Shown: positions 36,186-46,779 of the stretch, piece after piece
Position numbering within the stretch: the first letter of the stretch is position 1
How the letters are laid out: each line of letters opens with the position of its first letter
NCBI GenBank assembly: GCA_963556145.1
Contig: OY744471.1
Span: 5,821,590-5,885,589 of the forward strand
DNA: 64,000 bases
Direction of reading: 5' to 3'
DNA from: Hygrocybe punicea
Taxonomy: Eukaryota > Basidiomycota > Agaricomycetes > Agaricales > Hygrophoraceae
Made by a program: the position numbers and the translations under genes
Notes under the pieces: model-generated
What the model was told of the DNA's origin: nothing
Seen by the model: the letters and a program-made list of their open reading frames with translations, nothing else
The model's database searches: none

Positions 36186-36240
36186 ACCTCGCGAATGCCG
36201 TGCACATGTCAATTGACACGGCCGTACCCATTCGCGAGGT
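36186..36240. repeat. 55-bp palindromic repeat, copy 5
   Basis: ACCTCGCGAATGCCGTG, ACATGTCAATTGACACGG, then CATTCGCGAGGT. One of the best-preserved copies. Confidence 0.75.
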
Positions 36241-36469
36241 GGTGGTTGGCTCGGGGAGGCAGTGGGGCAGGGCTACAGGTAGAGGGTGGGGACTTCTCGT
36301 CTTCGTTCCCCCTCACTGTTGCTCTTGCCCCATCCATCCTGGGTTGTCGCCATTTCCCGTTGACATCGATGTCGCCATCATTGTTGCCCGCCCGGTCATA
36401 GTCGTGGTTGCTGTTAGTACAAGTCGGATGGTGATGGACTGGGCACTCACCTGTCGTCGCACTGGATCT

Positions 36470-39400
36470 CACCAGGGCACAGTTGCCGTAGAAGCCCCAC
36501 TAGGCGGTGCAGCGACGGAGCGAGTCGTCCATGCCAATGCCGCAAGACACCCCGCAGAAATGGCTCTGCATCGTCGTGCGGATTGAATCGGTCTTGCTCC
36601 CCTTGCGGCGCAGTCGGGGAGTCTGTAGGCAGAACGGCACGTGAAAAACGCAGGTCGAAAGAGCCACCGGATGGAGACAACTGGTCTGTGCAGGTTATGG
36701 ACACCATGTAGTCCTGCAACCACAGAATCGGTGAGAAAGACAAGGCGTGACAAGAAAGCGTGCATACAGCAGCATAAGCAAATTCCACAGTCTGCAAATC
36801 AAAAGAAAGGAGCCAAACGTCACCTCATTCCTTATCTTTCCCCATTTGAGCAACTGCGAACTGGATATCAGAACCTAATCAAGTTTGTCACGACCACAAA
36901 AATACCCACCCTCCCGAGCGATTACGACCACCTTCGACACTCGCGCCCACTCCTCCAAGAACTCGTCAACGCACATGTCCACTTCTTCCGAAAGGAACGA
37001 GACAACAGCCTCGGTCGTGTCGTATATTATCCGCTTCGATGGCCGTATAATGGCACTTGTTCCTGCCGTCTTCCCCATCGGCTGCTGCACATACTTCAAT
37101 TTCGCATAGGTCACCACCTACAGAAGCACTTAGTGAGCCACCAGCACAGAAATCCATGGAATAATACCTACCTTCGCCTTCTTGTCAGATCACCAATTTA
37201 GCGGGATGACACGGATGTTGGACATTGCTGCCTGTACGCAACACGTGCGCTGGAGAGGTAAGGCACGTGGTGTCTGGAGATAAAGATAAGGCTAGACTCA
37301 CCAACAGTATGCATACAGCTCCCGCAAGACTTGAGTCTCCAGATTAAAACTAGTCGTCGCTCAGTCATCAGTCGCAAAATGCACCCTATGTACACACCTG
37401 CCCGGATTAAACATCTTTCGCTGTTACGATTCCAACTCCGCTTCCAACCCCGATGCCCATTCCGATACCCACCATGACGATTCTGCACTGCACACCTTCC
37501 TTTTTCATTTCTTTTTGTCCTTTGTCTTCCTTTCAACGTCATTGTTTCTTCATTCGGACATCCTTGTATTTTCTTATTCTTATTCTCTTTTTGTCCCTTC
37601 TTCTAGAACAATCCAGACCGACCATGGACATATCCCACGTGACCTTGTTGTACCCGAATAGTCTCCTTGCCGATGGACGTCACCAACATTGTCTTTTCCC
37701 TTCGATATCTTGTTTACGCTATCCCACGACAAACCGATTCACAATGGCTGTACTCCCGACACAGCTCATTACCGTAATTGTTATTGGCAGCATTGCCATC
37801 ACCTTCCTGATCGGTTTCTACTTTGTTATGATCTATCTTTGGCATCGGCATCGAAACCCTTCCGCCATTGATACTTCTGACTTCCACCTCAACAATATCT
37901 CGACACGTAATTGACAATTGCCATTCCCGGATATATGGTTTCCACTTTCGTATTCTGTGCCTACCATTATCCTCCCTGACGATCCGACGACATTCCTCAC
38001 CTGCACGCATGCCCTGGACAATCCTCGATCACGGGACATTTCACTGTTCTCTCTAATCCGACCATTGCCGAAGCACATTCTTTTGGACTTCGACCACAGA
38101 CCATACGACTTCCCAAACAGTGAACCAACCCCTATCGCATATTGTTCGCACGACACCGCTTCAATGCAGTACCCGACGACTTGTTCCCACAGCTTGTCAC
38201 TCGTGCCATGACTCGAAACCTGGACCCACATTCATTTAACCTTTTCCATCTATAACCTTGATATCTCCCACACTCGTTTACAATGATACCCTTTCTTGGA
38301 CGAATACCGACATCAAGTGGACCTTCTTGTTCCACAAACAGGACAAGACATCGCTCCTCGATACGTCATCAACACAGACATCGTCATCCGGTACAGCTTG
38401 TGCTGTTCACATGTCTGACCTCGACTAGCCCACCGTCCTAGTTGGTTTTCCTTCCACACATTCCTTTGTTTTCTTTCATGCAAACCTTGCCACTACATCC
38501 ACACCACCTCAAGACATTCTCATCACCAATCCCACACTGGATGATACCCATCTTCGACCTGACCGTGCAATGCACTTGCCAGATTGCACACTTGCTTGTT
38601 ACAGCAAGTGTAGACCCCGAATAGGCAATTCTGCACATCACATGATCCGATGACAAATCATCCGAGTCATCTGGACCTCACCTCTCCCTCAATGACACCC
38701 GGGCCTCCAGTTGGATCGCGAGAACATCGACATGAGGACGCCTCATGTGCGCCTCATGGTGAACACATGATAGAGTTGGACATGTTATGGCTTCATGGTT
38801 GTATTTCTATTTACCTCCCCTCAAGACCAGTCACTATATATACTGTTCTTGTTGTTGGTTCGGACTTTTTCTTCTTTTCCTTTCTTTACGTTTAGTCTGG
38901 TTCTTGGGGCAGACTCATCTTGTTTTGGGTAACCCCCACGGCTCGCAATGACATTAGACCTTGACCCCCCCTTCTTAGCAGTGTTGTCTTAGCTGTAAGC
39001 AACAATGAAAGCTGCTGTTCTCTCCTCTGGAAGCCGATCCCCTGTTAAGTTGATTGTTGCCGGAGCCCGCTGCAGAAGCGATCCGTAACATTCGCCCCAT
39101 TTCCGTTGCCCCATCATGCTCACCCTCCTTCTTCCTCTTCAACCCGGCACCAGGCACCAGAGGTTCGCCTAGGTCCGTTCGAGCCACAAAAGAAATGTCT
39201 TCACCATGGATATGTCCCAAATCCAGCCACGCAATATCTTCCATGACCATATTGTTGTACATGCTTTTGGGAACAACGCTGACCGAGATGAGTGCATATC
39301 GGAACTCATCATCTGTGATCACGAGCACCAAGTAGTGTTTGAGAAAGTTAGTGAGCTGGATGTACACAGTTCCACGTGCCGTCGGTCCCAGCTGCATCAG

Positions 39401-42000
39401 TTCTATAAGAAGGGATACATGACATTAACAGAGCCTCGAAGACAGTGAACAGCACGAACGTTCTTTGGAAAAGTTACGATGTCGGAAGCTTCGTAGACTG
39501 AGGTAGTGAGCCTTTTGTTGCACAAGGCCCGCAATAGTCTGCAACCAACGTAAAAAAGAAGCAACCACGGGTAAAATAGTGGTTGACCCACGTTCAGTCG
39601 CAGTCCCACGAGCGCATCTAACAACACTGCGGGATTTTCGACGAGCTTCTCAGATATTGCGGCAAAACATGGCCCCCGTCCCGCTGCTGCGAGGTCACCC
39701 GTGTCTCTCAAGTTGAGACGACCGGTTCTGGGGTCGACGGTGACAATCACTAGCTCATCGCCACATAAATGCACCCGAAGTGCAGGCATCCGCTCTGCCA
39801 AGACAGTGAGCTGAATATCCCGGTATTCAGGTGGAAAAAAAACCACGACGGACCGTCTACGACCAAAGCAACCTCGCCTGGTATTGAAAAAACTGTACGT
39901 TTGGCACCACGCTGGAGCTGGTACTGAAACACCTTCAAGATAGCTGTTGTATGCTTCTCAATGACTTTGCGCAACAGTGAATCAAAATCTAGGTCGTTTG
40001 CATCCTGTTTGGATCGTTAGCATACAAAGTGGCGACATCACGCATAGCTCACTATAATTAACTCGCCGGGAGCCATCGCAGAATCCTCGGCAGAGAAGAC
40101 AACACCCAATGCACCTTTTGTAGGTTCCCATTGAACCTCGAACTTCAGCCCCTTGACTTCGTCGGACGGTCGTCCCGTCCCGAGCTTAGCCTTTTGCTGC
40201 AGTTCAGCAAGAATACGTGCTTTTGAAGACCGCGCCGGTCCGCCGCCTGCTTGAGGTGGCACCTGCGCTTCGATGATGGATATTGTGAGCATCCCGCCCA
40301 GTGTGGGTAACTTCAATCTGCTAGATGGTGGTTGTGGGCGCCCGGGTACAGTTGGGGGCGGTTGACGACTAAATTGATGGTCGAACGTCAGTAGGCAGAT
40401 GATGATGTACCGAAACAGCACGGACATCCAATACGAGGCTGTTAGCGTTTTGCGGTTGTTGGTCATTTCAATTTTCAGATAATCTGCCCACCCAAGGGAG
40501 CGCATTCTCTGAGCCTGTAGGAAGATTATTGGCACCATGCAACATCCGAGTCGGGTTACACATACTTGGTACCACAAGATCTCCAATTGATAAGATAAAC
40601 ACATTATTTCTGTTGTATGTTAGAAGCATTGCAGTCACTTGATAGAGGGCACGTACGAAGAAAGTTGTATAGCCGAACAAGAGGTGTATCTACCAGGCTA
40701 TCAGGTAACTGTGGTCTTGGCGGGATCTCAATTCCAGGGGGAGGCACATCGTCTGGCGGTAATGGAAGGTAAAACGCAAGCCTTGCGTCCGCTTCATCAG
40801 TGATATGGCGTTTCATGAGGCTTGTTGGCTCCCGAGGAAATTCTACTGCGTCAATTGGCCTATGGGTGACAACAACCTGTGACTTCGTGCGTACCCTGCA
40901 TGCCAGTCATATCCCCTCCGATACTGATGAAAAATTCGACATGAACAAAAAACCAACCATCGTCCTTCCATGCACCTCGAAGACACAGCGAAACTTCAAA
41001 TAACTTTGAGACGGTGAAGTAAACTCGACCGTTTGCTATATCCTTAATGTCAATGCTGTCGGGAGACTACAGAAGTGTGCGATTACCAATCCGATGCCGA
41101 GACATTTCAACGGGGATAATCTCTGACATGCAAAGTCGGTATCGGATAACGCCCTCCATGTCCTTTAAGGTCTGGTCCACCTCTTTGTTTGTCAATGGTG
41201 CTGGGGATATGATCAATTTCTAGTGAATATGGATGAGCTCATGAAATGGAATCCAACGAGGGAATGATACCTTGATCCTGGTAGGCAGTCTCCGATATGA
41301 ACCAGTTGTTAAGACATCCAAAGACGTCAGTAAGTTGTGGTTGCGGAGTCTAAGTATATTGGTCATGGTGTGAAGGGGCGTCAAACAAGGTAGCAACAAC
41401 CTACCTGGATGGATCCAAACTTTGCTTTGTGAAAGAAAGGGCGGTGATGGCATCCTCAAATTGTTGATTTTGATTCATAAGAAACGTGGTTATGTTCTGT
41501 GCTGAACCCATGAGTTCACGATAAAGTACACATAGAGTCCTGCTGATGAATGCACCATGCATTTTTGAACAGTGTCCGCGTCCTGCGCCCACTTCGCCAC
41601 TGCGTACAACTTGACAACTTGTTTTTTCGTCTTGACCACCCAGTCAGCTAAAGTACATTTGCGAGTACTGTCCGACATATTTGGCATGCTGTGAAGGATC
41701 CATGTACATCAGATTGTGCAAATTATCAGTACACACACCATAAAAACGAACGTTTCCGCCAGCTCGCACAGCTCTGCATATATAGCCTGCACAACTGGTG
41801 AAAGCACGTCACCGAGCGGCACCTGACCATCATAAACCATAGGAAGTTCACGCTCGAGATCCTCGCCAGTGGGTTCATGGATGCCATTATTGAGCCCACC
41901 GTTCAACATGGCGGCGGAAGTTGTCTTTTCGAGTCCAGTGGCATCCAATGTGACGCCGTTAGGTTTCGAGTGCTCTGGAGAGATACATCGGCAGGTATCT
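36470..42000 (-). pseudogene. MED14: MED14 (Rgr1) Mediator subunit copy captured in a transposon
   Basis: MED14 is the backbone subunit of the Mediator transcription complex. Exons read right to left: LERELPMVYDGQVPLGDVLS (about 41850), TLADWVVKTKKQVVKLYAVA (41640), NQNQQFEDAI, LLTSLDVLTTGSYRRLPT, MEGVIRYRLCMSEIIPVEMS (41150), MKRHITDEADARLAFYLPLP (40800), RSLGWADYLKIEM, LRKVIEKHTTAILKVFQYQL (39950), RVHLCGDELVIVTVDPRTGR (39750) and YIQLTNFLKHYLVLVITDDE (39350). After a ~1.6-kb foreign segment come VLRELYAYC (37310), NIRVIPLNW, IIYDTTEAVVSFLSEEVD (37030) and LQTVEFAYA (36780). Lesions are a frameshift in a T-run near 39840 and a TGG-to-TGA stop near 37194. Introns are kept, so it was copied from DNA rather than mRNA. 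Confidence 0.85.
37380..38975. other. Unassigned segment interrupting the MED14 copy
   Basis: MED14 coding similarity stops near 38990 and resumes near 37350. The intervening 1.6 kb is pyrimidine-rich on the plus strand with open frames (for example 37453-37914, containing one hydrophobic stretch near 37750-37840) that I do not recognise. No terminal repeats or target duplication were found by eye. It could be a degenerate retroelement fragment or a captured sequence. Confidence 0.4.
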
Positions 42001-42049
42001 GGGGAAAAAAGACGTAGCTAGACAGATCTTTGTTAGTAAAAGTAAAGAA

Positions 42050-42450
42050 AAAAAACCTTACCGATGCAGCAGAGATGGGTGCACGACCCTCCGCTACATC
42101 TGGGACTGGCACGCGTGGCTTGTCGTCGCTGCTGGCACTGCTGTTGCCGTCGTTGCCACTGCTGCTGTTCTGTTGCCGTAACCGGGGTCATTGGTCGTTG
42201 CTGCTGCTGTCCGGGCTGCTGTTGCCTCGAGATCATTTGTGCTGTAATCCAAAATAAGTTGGTAGTAATATAAAAAAAACAGACATAACGGGAGTGTCCG
42301 CTGCTTCCGTTGCCGCTTCATTCGCCCCTCTGCTGGTCGCCGTTGGGGTGCTGTGGCAGTGTGGCCTTTGTTTGGGGTCCGCCGGCGTTGTCGCGAGCTG
42401 GTGTGTGAGATTGGTGGTGAGGTTCGACCTTGACAGTGGTCGCTAGGCAC
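42050..42450 (-). other. Possible chimeric first exons upstream of the captured MED14
   Basis: Reading right to left from ATG 42450 (MPSDHCQGRTSPPISHTSSR), a basic stretch leads to a plausible intron. Its acceptor ATTACAG lies near 42240, and a glutamine-rich exon follows (ISRQQQPGQQQQRP .. EQQQWQRRQQQ). This lies between the transposon end and the first MED14 exon, so an element-borne promoter could make a Q-rich/MED14 fusion transcript. This is inference; the segment may equally be non-coding CAG-type repeat. Confidence 0.3.
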
Positions 42451-42591
42451 TCTGCTATTTATTTCCTTTTTTGGACGGCTAGCCGCGGTTTAGCCGTTGC
42501 CACAACAGTCCGGTCCGGCTAACAACCCATATATGGGTTAGCCGTTGTTAGCCATAGCCGAGCCGAGCCGGACCGAGCCGTGGCAACACTA

Positions 42592-42745
42592 CCGGTCATG
42601 ATGAAGAAACTGGAGCTTGTAGGCCTGTCATCTGGAAAGTAAACCGGGATGACGAGTGGATGTTTTAGAGGAAAGACGAATTCAAGGAGGCGATTGAAGA
42701 TGCCCAAGATTGGAGAGGGAGCGACAAGACGTTGCCTCCACACGT
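42592..42745 (-). pseudogene. Unidentified conserved gene, 5' part (split by the 6.9-kb element)
   Basis: The minus strand reads PSPILGIFNRLLEFVF, PLVIPVYFPDDRPTSSSFFI and MTG, then meets the hAT-like element at its target duplication. The frame continues as RILQ at 35637-35652 when the element is removed. No family is recognised, and no start codon can be fixed. Positions 42746-43447 show no further supported gene. Confidence 0.5.
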
Positions 42746-43447
42746 TAACTTACGCGTACTTATGTTTTGTACAGTTATGATGATGTAAGCAACGAATCAA
42801 AAAAATAATGTCTCTGTCATTGTCAAGAAATCCCTCTAGTGCTTAGCAGTCCTGCTATTGTTGAAACAAGCACTAGTATTTTGCCAAAGGAACAAGAAAA
42901 CTAAGGAGAAATACATGAGTGGTTTTGGTTGTAAAAAGTAGAGGTGAGCGCACCATAGCCTGAGCCGCCCCGTTGTGGTTAGAATGACGGACAATGAAAC
43001 TGCCAGTGACCCTGCAATCAGTCTTCTTATCTTCGTCCCTGCGATGTGGGTCCCACATATGGCCACACATTTTTTCCTTCAGCCGTCACTGCACGATAGA
43101 TGCGCTATGTTGAGCTGAAGGAGCAAATTTGATGCTGCCTGTTGTAACAACAGCACCTTTTGTGCATTGTTGCATGGCATGGCATAAAATGGTGTGGAAT
43201 GGCGCAAACCCGGCGGCTCCAATGTGGCGCACGCGAGGTTTTTCTTAGAATTGTTTTCATGGCCATTGTCTCCGATAACGTTTTTTTTTTACGCCAGAAC
43301 TTTTCACGACTGAATAGTACTGAATTAGCGAAACCAGTGCGTTATCACGGGTACCTTTTTTGTCGCCAAGCTGAACATCCTTTACCTAAAGCTCGTGATG
43401 CATATAAACCTGAAAGTCCCGCGAGAAGGACTCCTCCCAGCGATACC

Positions 43448-44641
43448 ATGGCATTCAACGATGACCAAGCGTACTTCGTAGCCTTCGCCGTGGAGGCTAT
43501 GTTGTGGGGTTAGCGCTCTCGCTCCCGCTCCTGTCCTGCCCGTCACAACTAAACGTGTACCTCACAGGCAGTTATTGTTTGCTGTTTTTCACCACAGTCA
43601 GGATCTTATTTAGATATAAAAAGTGCAACAAGATTCTTGTTGCGGCGATGATAGCCCTCTTCATGCTTTGCACTACGCACTATGCAGTAGTTTTCACTAA
43701 TGTTTACTGAGGCTTGGTAGGGTCCCTCGTTTTGACTTCGATCAATATCGTTTTATTAATAAAGTTTTATCTTGCAGATGGTGAAACACTTTGCGATTGG
43801 CGACGAAGACCACATGCTTGTCGGCGCTGATATGTTGAATTTCATTATTGACTGGCTTGGCCAATCGATACTGGTAAGATACATCATATATTTTTTGGTG
43901 TCCACAATATTCATGGCCGCTTGTAGATATATCGCTGTTGGTTTGTCTGGAATAACCGCTTTAGCGTCATTTTACTCCCTCTCCTTTTGTCATTCACTTC
44001 GTTGTGTATGTCGCACATCGTAATTCAGGTCATCACGTCATTGCTCAATCTTCCCTTAGCGTGTGCTATCTCTGCCCTTGTTCTAATCCTTAAATTCCCC
44101 AATGTCTTACCCACCGATGGCGATGGCCAAGGCCAAACTATAGGGCTTTTGGTCCGTCTTGCGACTGGAATGCCCATTGGTACCAATATTCTGCTGACGG
44201 GTCTGATCGTCGGTCGCATCTGGTACATCTCTCGCCGATCAGTCCAATACCGCCTTTCGGATGAGATTTCCAACGCTATTGCGGTGGTCTTTGAATCCGG
44301 AGCATTGGTCACCGCCACTCAGCTCATTCTTTCAATCTTAGTCTTAACTGGTCAATCCGCACAAAATATTTTGTTCTCCACGGCCGCACAAGTTTACGTT
44401 CGTGCACTTTTTCTCTCCTTGCGAATTCATTCATGACCGTTGAGCTTGGCAGGGTATCGCGCCAACCGTCATCCTTCTCCGTGTTGGATTGGGAAAAGCT
44501 ATCGATACCACGATATTTAGCGTGACCACAATCAAATTCGCTACACAGGGGAAAGTTGCCGGGGAGCAACATGGTGCTGTCAATATCTCGCTTGAGCCAT
44601 CTACTTCTCTCTCAGCGAGCAATTTTAAGACAGAAGTCTAA
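43448..44641 (+). CDS. Seven-transmembrane-type membrane protein, uncharacterised agaricomycete family
   Basis: Five exons. The start is ATG 43448 (MAFNDDQAYFVAFAVEAMLW). Introns with GT..AG ends fall at about 43505-43568, 43700-43778, 43873-43926 and 44394-44452, and each keeps the frame. Hydrophobic helices are visible in order: YFVAFAVEAMLW; YCLLFFTTVRILF; ILVAAMIALFMLC; the segment IYRCWFVWNNRFSVILLPLL; a helix around LACAISALVLILKF; IGTNILLTGLIVG; and VTATQLILSILVLTG. The tail (KAIDTTIFSVTTIKF .. SASNFKTEV) is hydrophilic. The pattern of helices and the IYRCW motif match, from memory, a large family of agaricomycete plasma-membrane proteins without assigned ligand. No lesion is seen, which contrasts with its neighbours. 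Confidence 0.75.
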
Positions 44642-45799
44642 TAGAATTGTTAAATTGTCTTCCACTTTTTTGCGCTCAACCATAGCGCCCACACCGATGA
44701 GAACTTCTGCTTAAGAAACATGAATCTTTCATCAGTACAAAGGCCGCCCACGCAGCAAGTAGTGGACTTGTGCATGGGAGGTCGTGGAGGTCCTCTGAAA
44801 GCGACTGCTAGTCCAATGTCGCGTTTAGTACCAACTCGGTCACTCCCTGCTCGGTGGTGGGGTGGATGGTGGCTTGGCCCCTTTGACGGGTGTCTCTAGG
44901 CACCAGCATTCCGTCAATCTCGTTGAACAGGTGGTCCCGTGAGGATTCAGATGGAGAGAAAATGGAAGCCTGGTTTGTGAGGGTGCCAGTGAATGTTGGC
45001 TGAGTATGTGGCCAAGTTTGGGCCTCTTGACTTGTCCCGTATCTTCGCGAGTGGCAAGGCGAGTTGCAGCGTGGGTGACATCGACGCACTTGTGGGCTGG
45101 GGAGTGAGAGCACCACTTCCCCAACCTCGTTCTCTCCCCTCCTCTCTAGATACACATCGCGTCTAGCTTGGATGCCGGCGTCTCATCTTCGAGGTCCCTG
45201 GACGCGATTCCATTGTCCGTGGGCATGTGGACGACGTCCCTTGTAATTTTTGGCATGTCGAAGTTGTTCATACACCTCATTGCCATTCCCACTCTCTTAG
45301 ATGCGTCGTTCCCGAAGGTGGCATTGGATGTGGGACGATCCTCATCCTTGGCAGTGGTAGCGGTAGAGGGCAGGTGAAATCATTGCATCTGTAATGGAAG
45401 TGCCACTTCCCCGGCCTCTTCCCTTCGCAAACGCCTGGACGTGGGCGTATCGTCCCTGAGCTCGCGAGGTAATTGGGAGGCCATATTAGTGTCGGCAGCG
45501 TTGGCTCAGCCATGTGGCCGTGGCTATTGACGTCCAAGGGGCAATGTGGGTGTTGTTGGCGGTTTCGCCGCTGCTGGGTCCAAGGGGCAGCGGGGACGTT
45601 GTTCTTATTTCCTCGTTGTCATTGGTCCACGGCGTACCCCTGCATTCTCATTTCTGGGTCCAAAGGTGGTGTAGGTGTTGCGGAGGATCCGGAGGCAACG
45701 TGGCCATCGTCAGTGAGTCCAAAGGCGGCCTGGGGAGGTGTCAGTTGGAGCGAGAGGGGAGAAAGCGTGTGGACAGCAGTAAGCAATTTGTGCGGGTAA

Positions 45800-46725
45800 G
45801 TACCTGCCACCCGTTGGAAAAGGTAGTGACCAGGAAGGCGAACGAGGCCGAAACAGGGTGGTCGTGGTGGTCGTGGACAATCTTTGAGATGACATTTTGA
45901 CCACCTTTCACCGGAGGGCGGTGCAAAAATGTACCCAGCATTGCCCATCGGGGTAGTCCCAGCCTGAGAGAGTTGAGTTCGACAATAAGGTTGAAAACAT
46001 ACACCATAAACCGATTGTTTGGCGACAGAGACAAGTCTGTCGTTGACGTGATCTCCCGGTTTGAACCTCTCCCGGACGTTCCAGGCAGGCAGATCAACCT
46101 TCTACCCATTGATGTCCACACCAGGTCACAACACCTTGCACAACCCCCATGACGACGCCGTGGACGCCGGATTGTTCACCTTCAAATACTCCGACATGAC
46201 CTCCTTGGTTGCAATACAGAAATGGCAGCTTTGCAAGAAGCTTCCGCGATGATCGAAAAATCCACGTTATTTTCATTTTCCGCACCGCCTTGTCTGGTGA
46301 AGCGGGTGATCGTAGATCATGTATCATGCTTGGCAGGGGCAAGCGGACCGAATCTGGAGGGGGCGGGCTGTGTACTCGAGATCCATGACTTTGCGCATGA
46401 CTTTGCGCATGACTTTGCGCATGACTTTGCGCATGACTGAATACAATATCGCGTTCTTGGCCGAGCTGCCGCCAAAGAGTCAAAATTAACACCAAGGAAG
46501 GTTAAATGATACGTACTTTTACTCGGACCTGCTATAAACTTGCATCATGAACAGACGGCGTGAGCAACCTTTGTGGGACTTCATTCATGTTGCCAGTGCA
46601 TCGAACTGCGGCTTTCCTGTATCTTTTGCTGAGATCTTGTGCAATTTTGGCCAAGTCCTGGTCATCCAGTTCACGCTCTCATCTGTCCAAGCGTGCATGG
46701 TGACCGTGGTCAGCGGTACGACGGT
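45800..46725 (-). pseudogene. SPT5: SPT5 transcription elongation factor fragment
   Basis: SPT5 is the DSIF/NusG-like factor that travels with RNA polymerase II. The minus strand reads DLAKIAQDLSKRYRKAA then NEVPQRLLTPSVHDASL (46525-46690), with two in-frame stops. After an intron comes GQERDIVFS (about 46460). Then comes a four-fold MRKV repeat leading into MDLEYTARPLQI (46350-46440, shifted frame). After an internal deletion of the NGN/KOW1 part, a KOW block follows (HVGVFEGEQSGVHGVVMGVV, about 46180-46270), then RERFKPGDHV (about 46050). Below about 45950 the similarity fades. Stops, frameshifts and the deletion make it non-functional. 44642-45800 shows no gene I can support. Confidence 0.75.
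46384..46440. repeat. 12-bp tandem repeat expanding an SPT5 MRKV motif
   Basis: CATGACTTTGCG is present four times plus a partial copy. On the minus strand it encodes MRKV repeats in the SPT5 frame, at the place where the family has one MRK-x-MDLEY. Confidence 0.85.
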
Positions 46726-46779
46726 GATTTTCCGAGTCCGAGTCCCTCGCCTTCGACCACCGTGGCAATGAACTCATCT

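Larger units (their letters stand above)
35653..42591. mobile_element. 6.9-kb hAT-like element carrying a captured MED14 gene
   Basis: The termini are TAGTGTTGCCATGGCTCGGT on the left and, inverted, ending CGTGGCAACACTA on the right. They are flanked by an 8-bp duplication CCGGTCAT (35645-35652 and 42592-42599). Both ends are dense in TAGCCGTT/GGCTAACGG subterminal motifs. The first ten bases match the smaller hAT-like elements at 28086 and 31491, but the rest of the ends differ, so it is a related family. No transposase is visible. Most of the interior is a multi-exon MED14 copy on the minus strand plus an unassigned 1.6-kb segment at 37380-38975. Confidence 0.88.

Noticed and set aside
44642..45800. 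Possible continuation of SPT5 or a separate gene on the minus strand
   Set aside because: Frames such as 44808-45155 show no recognisable SPT5 block and many interruptions, so I left it unassigned.
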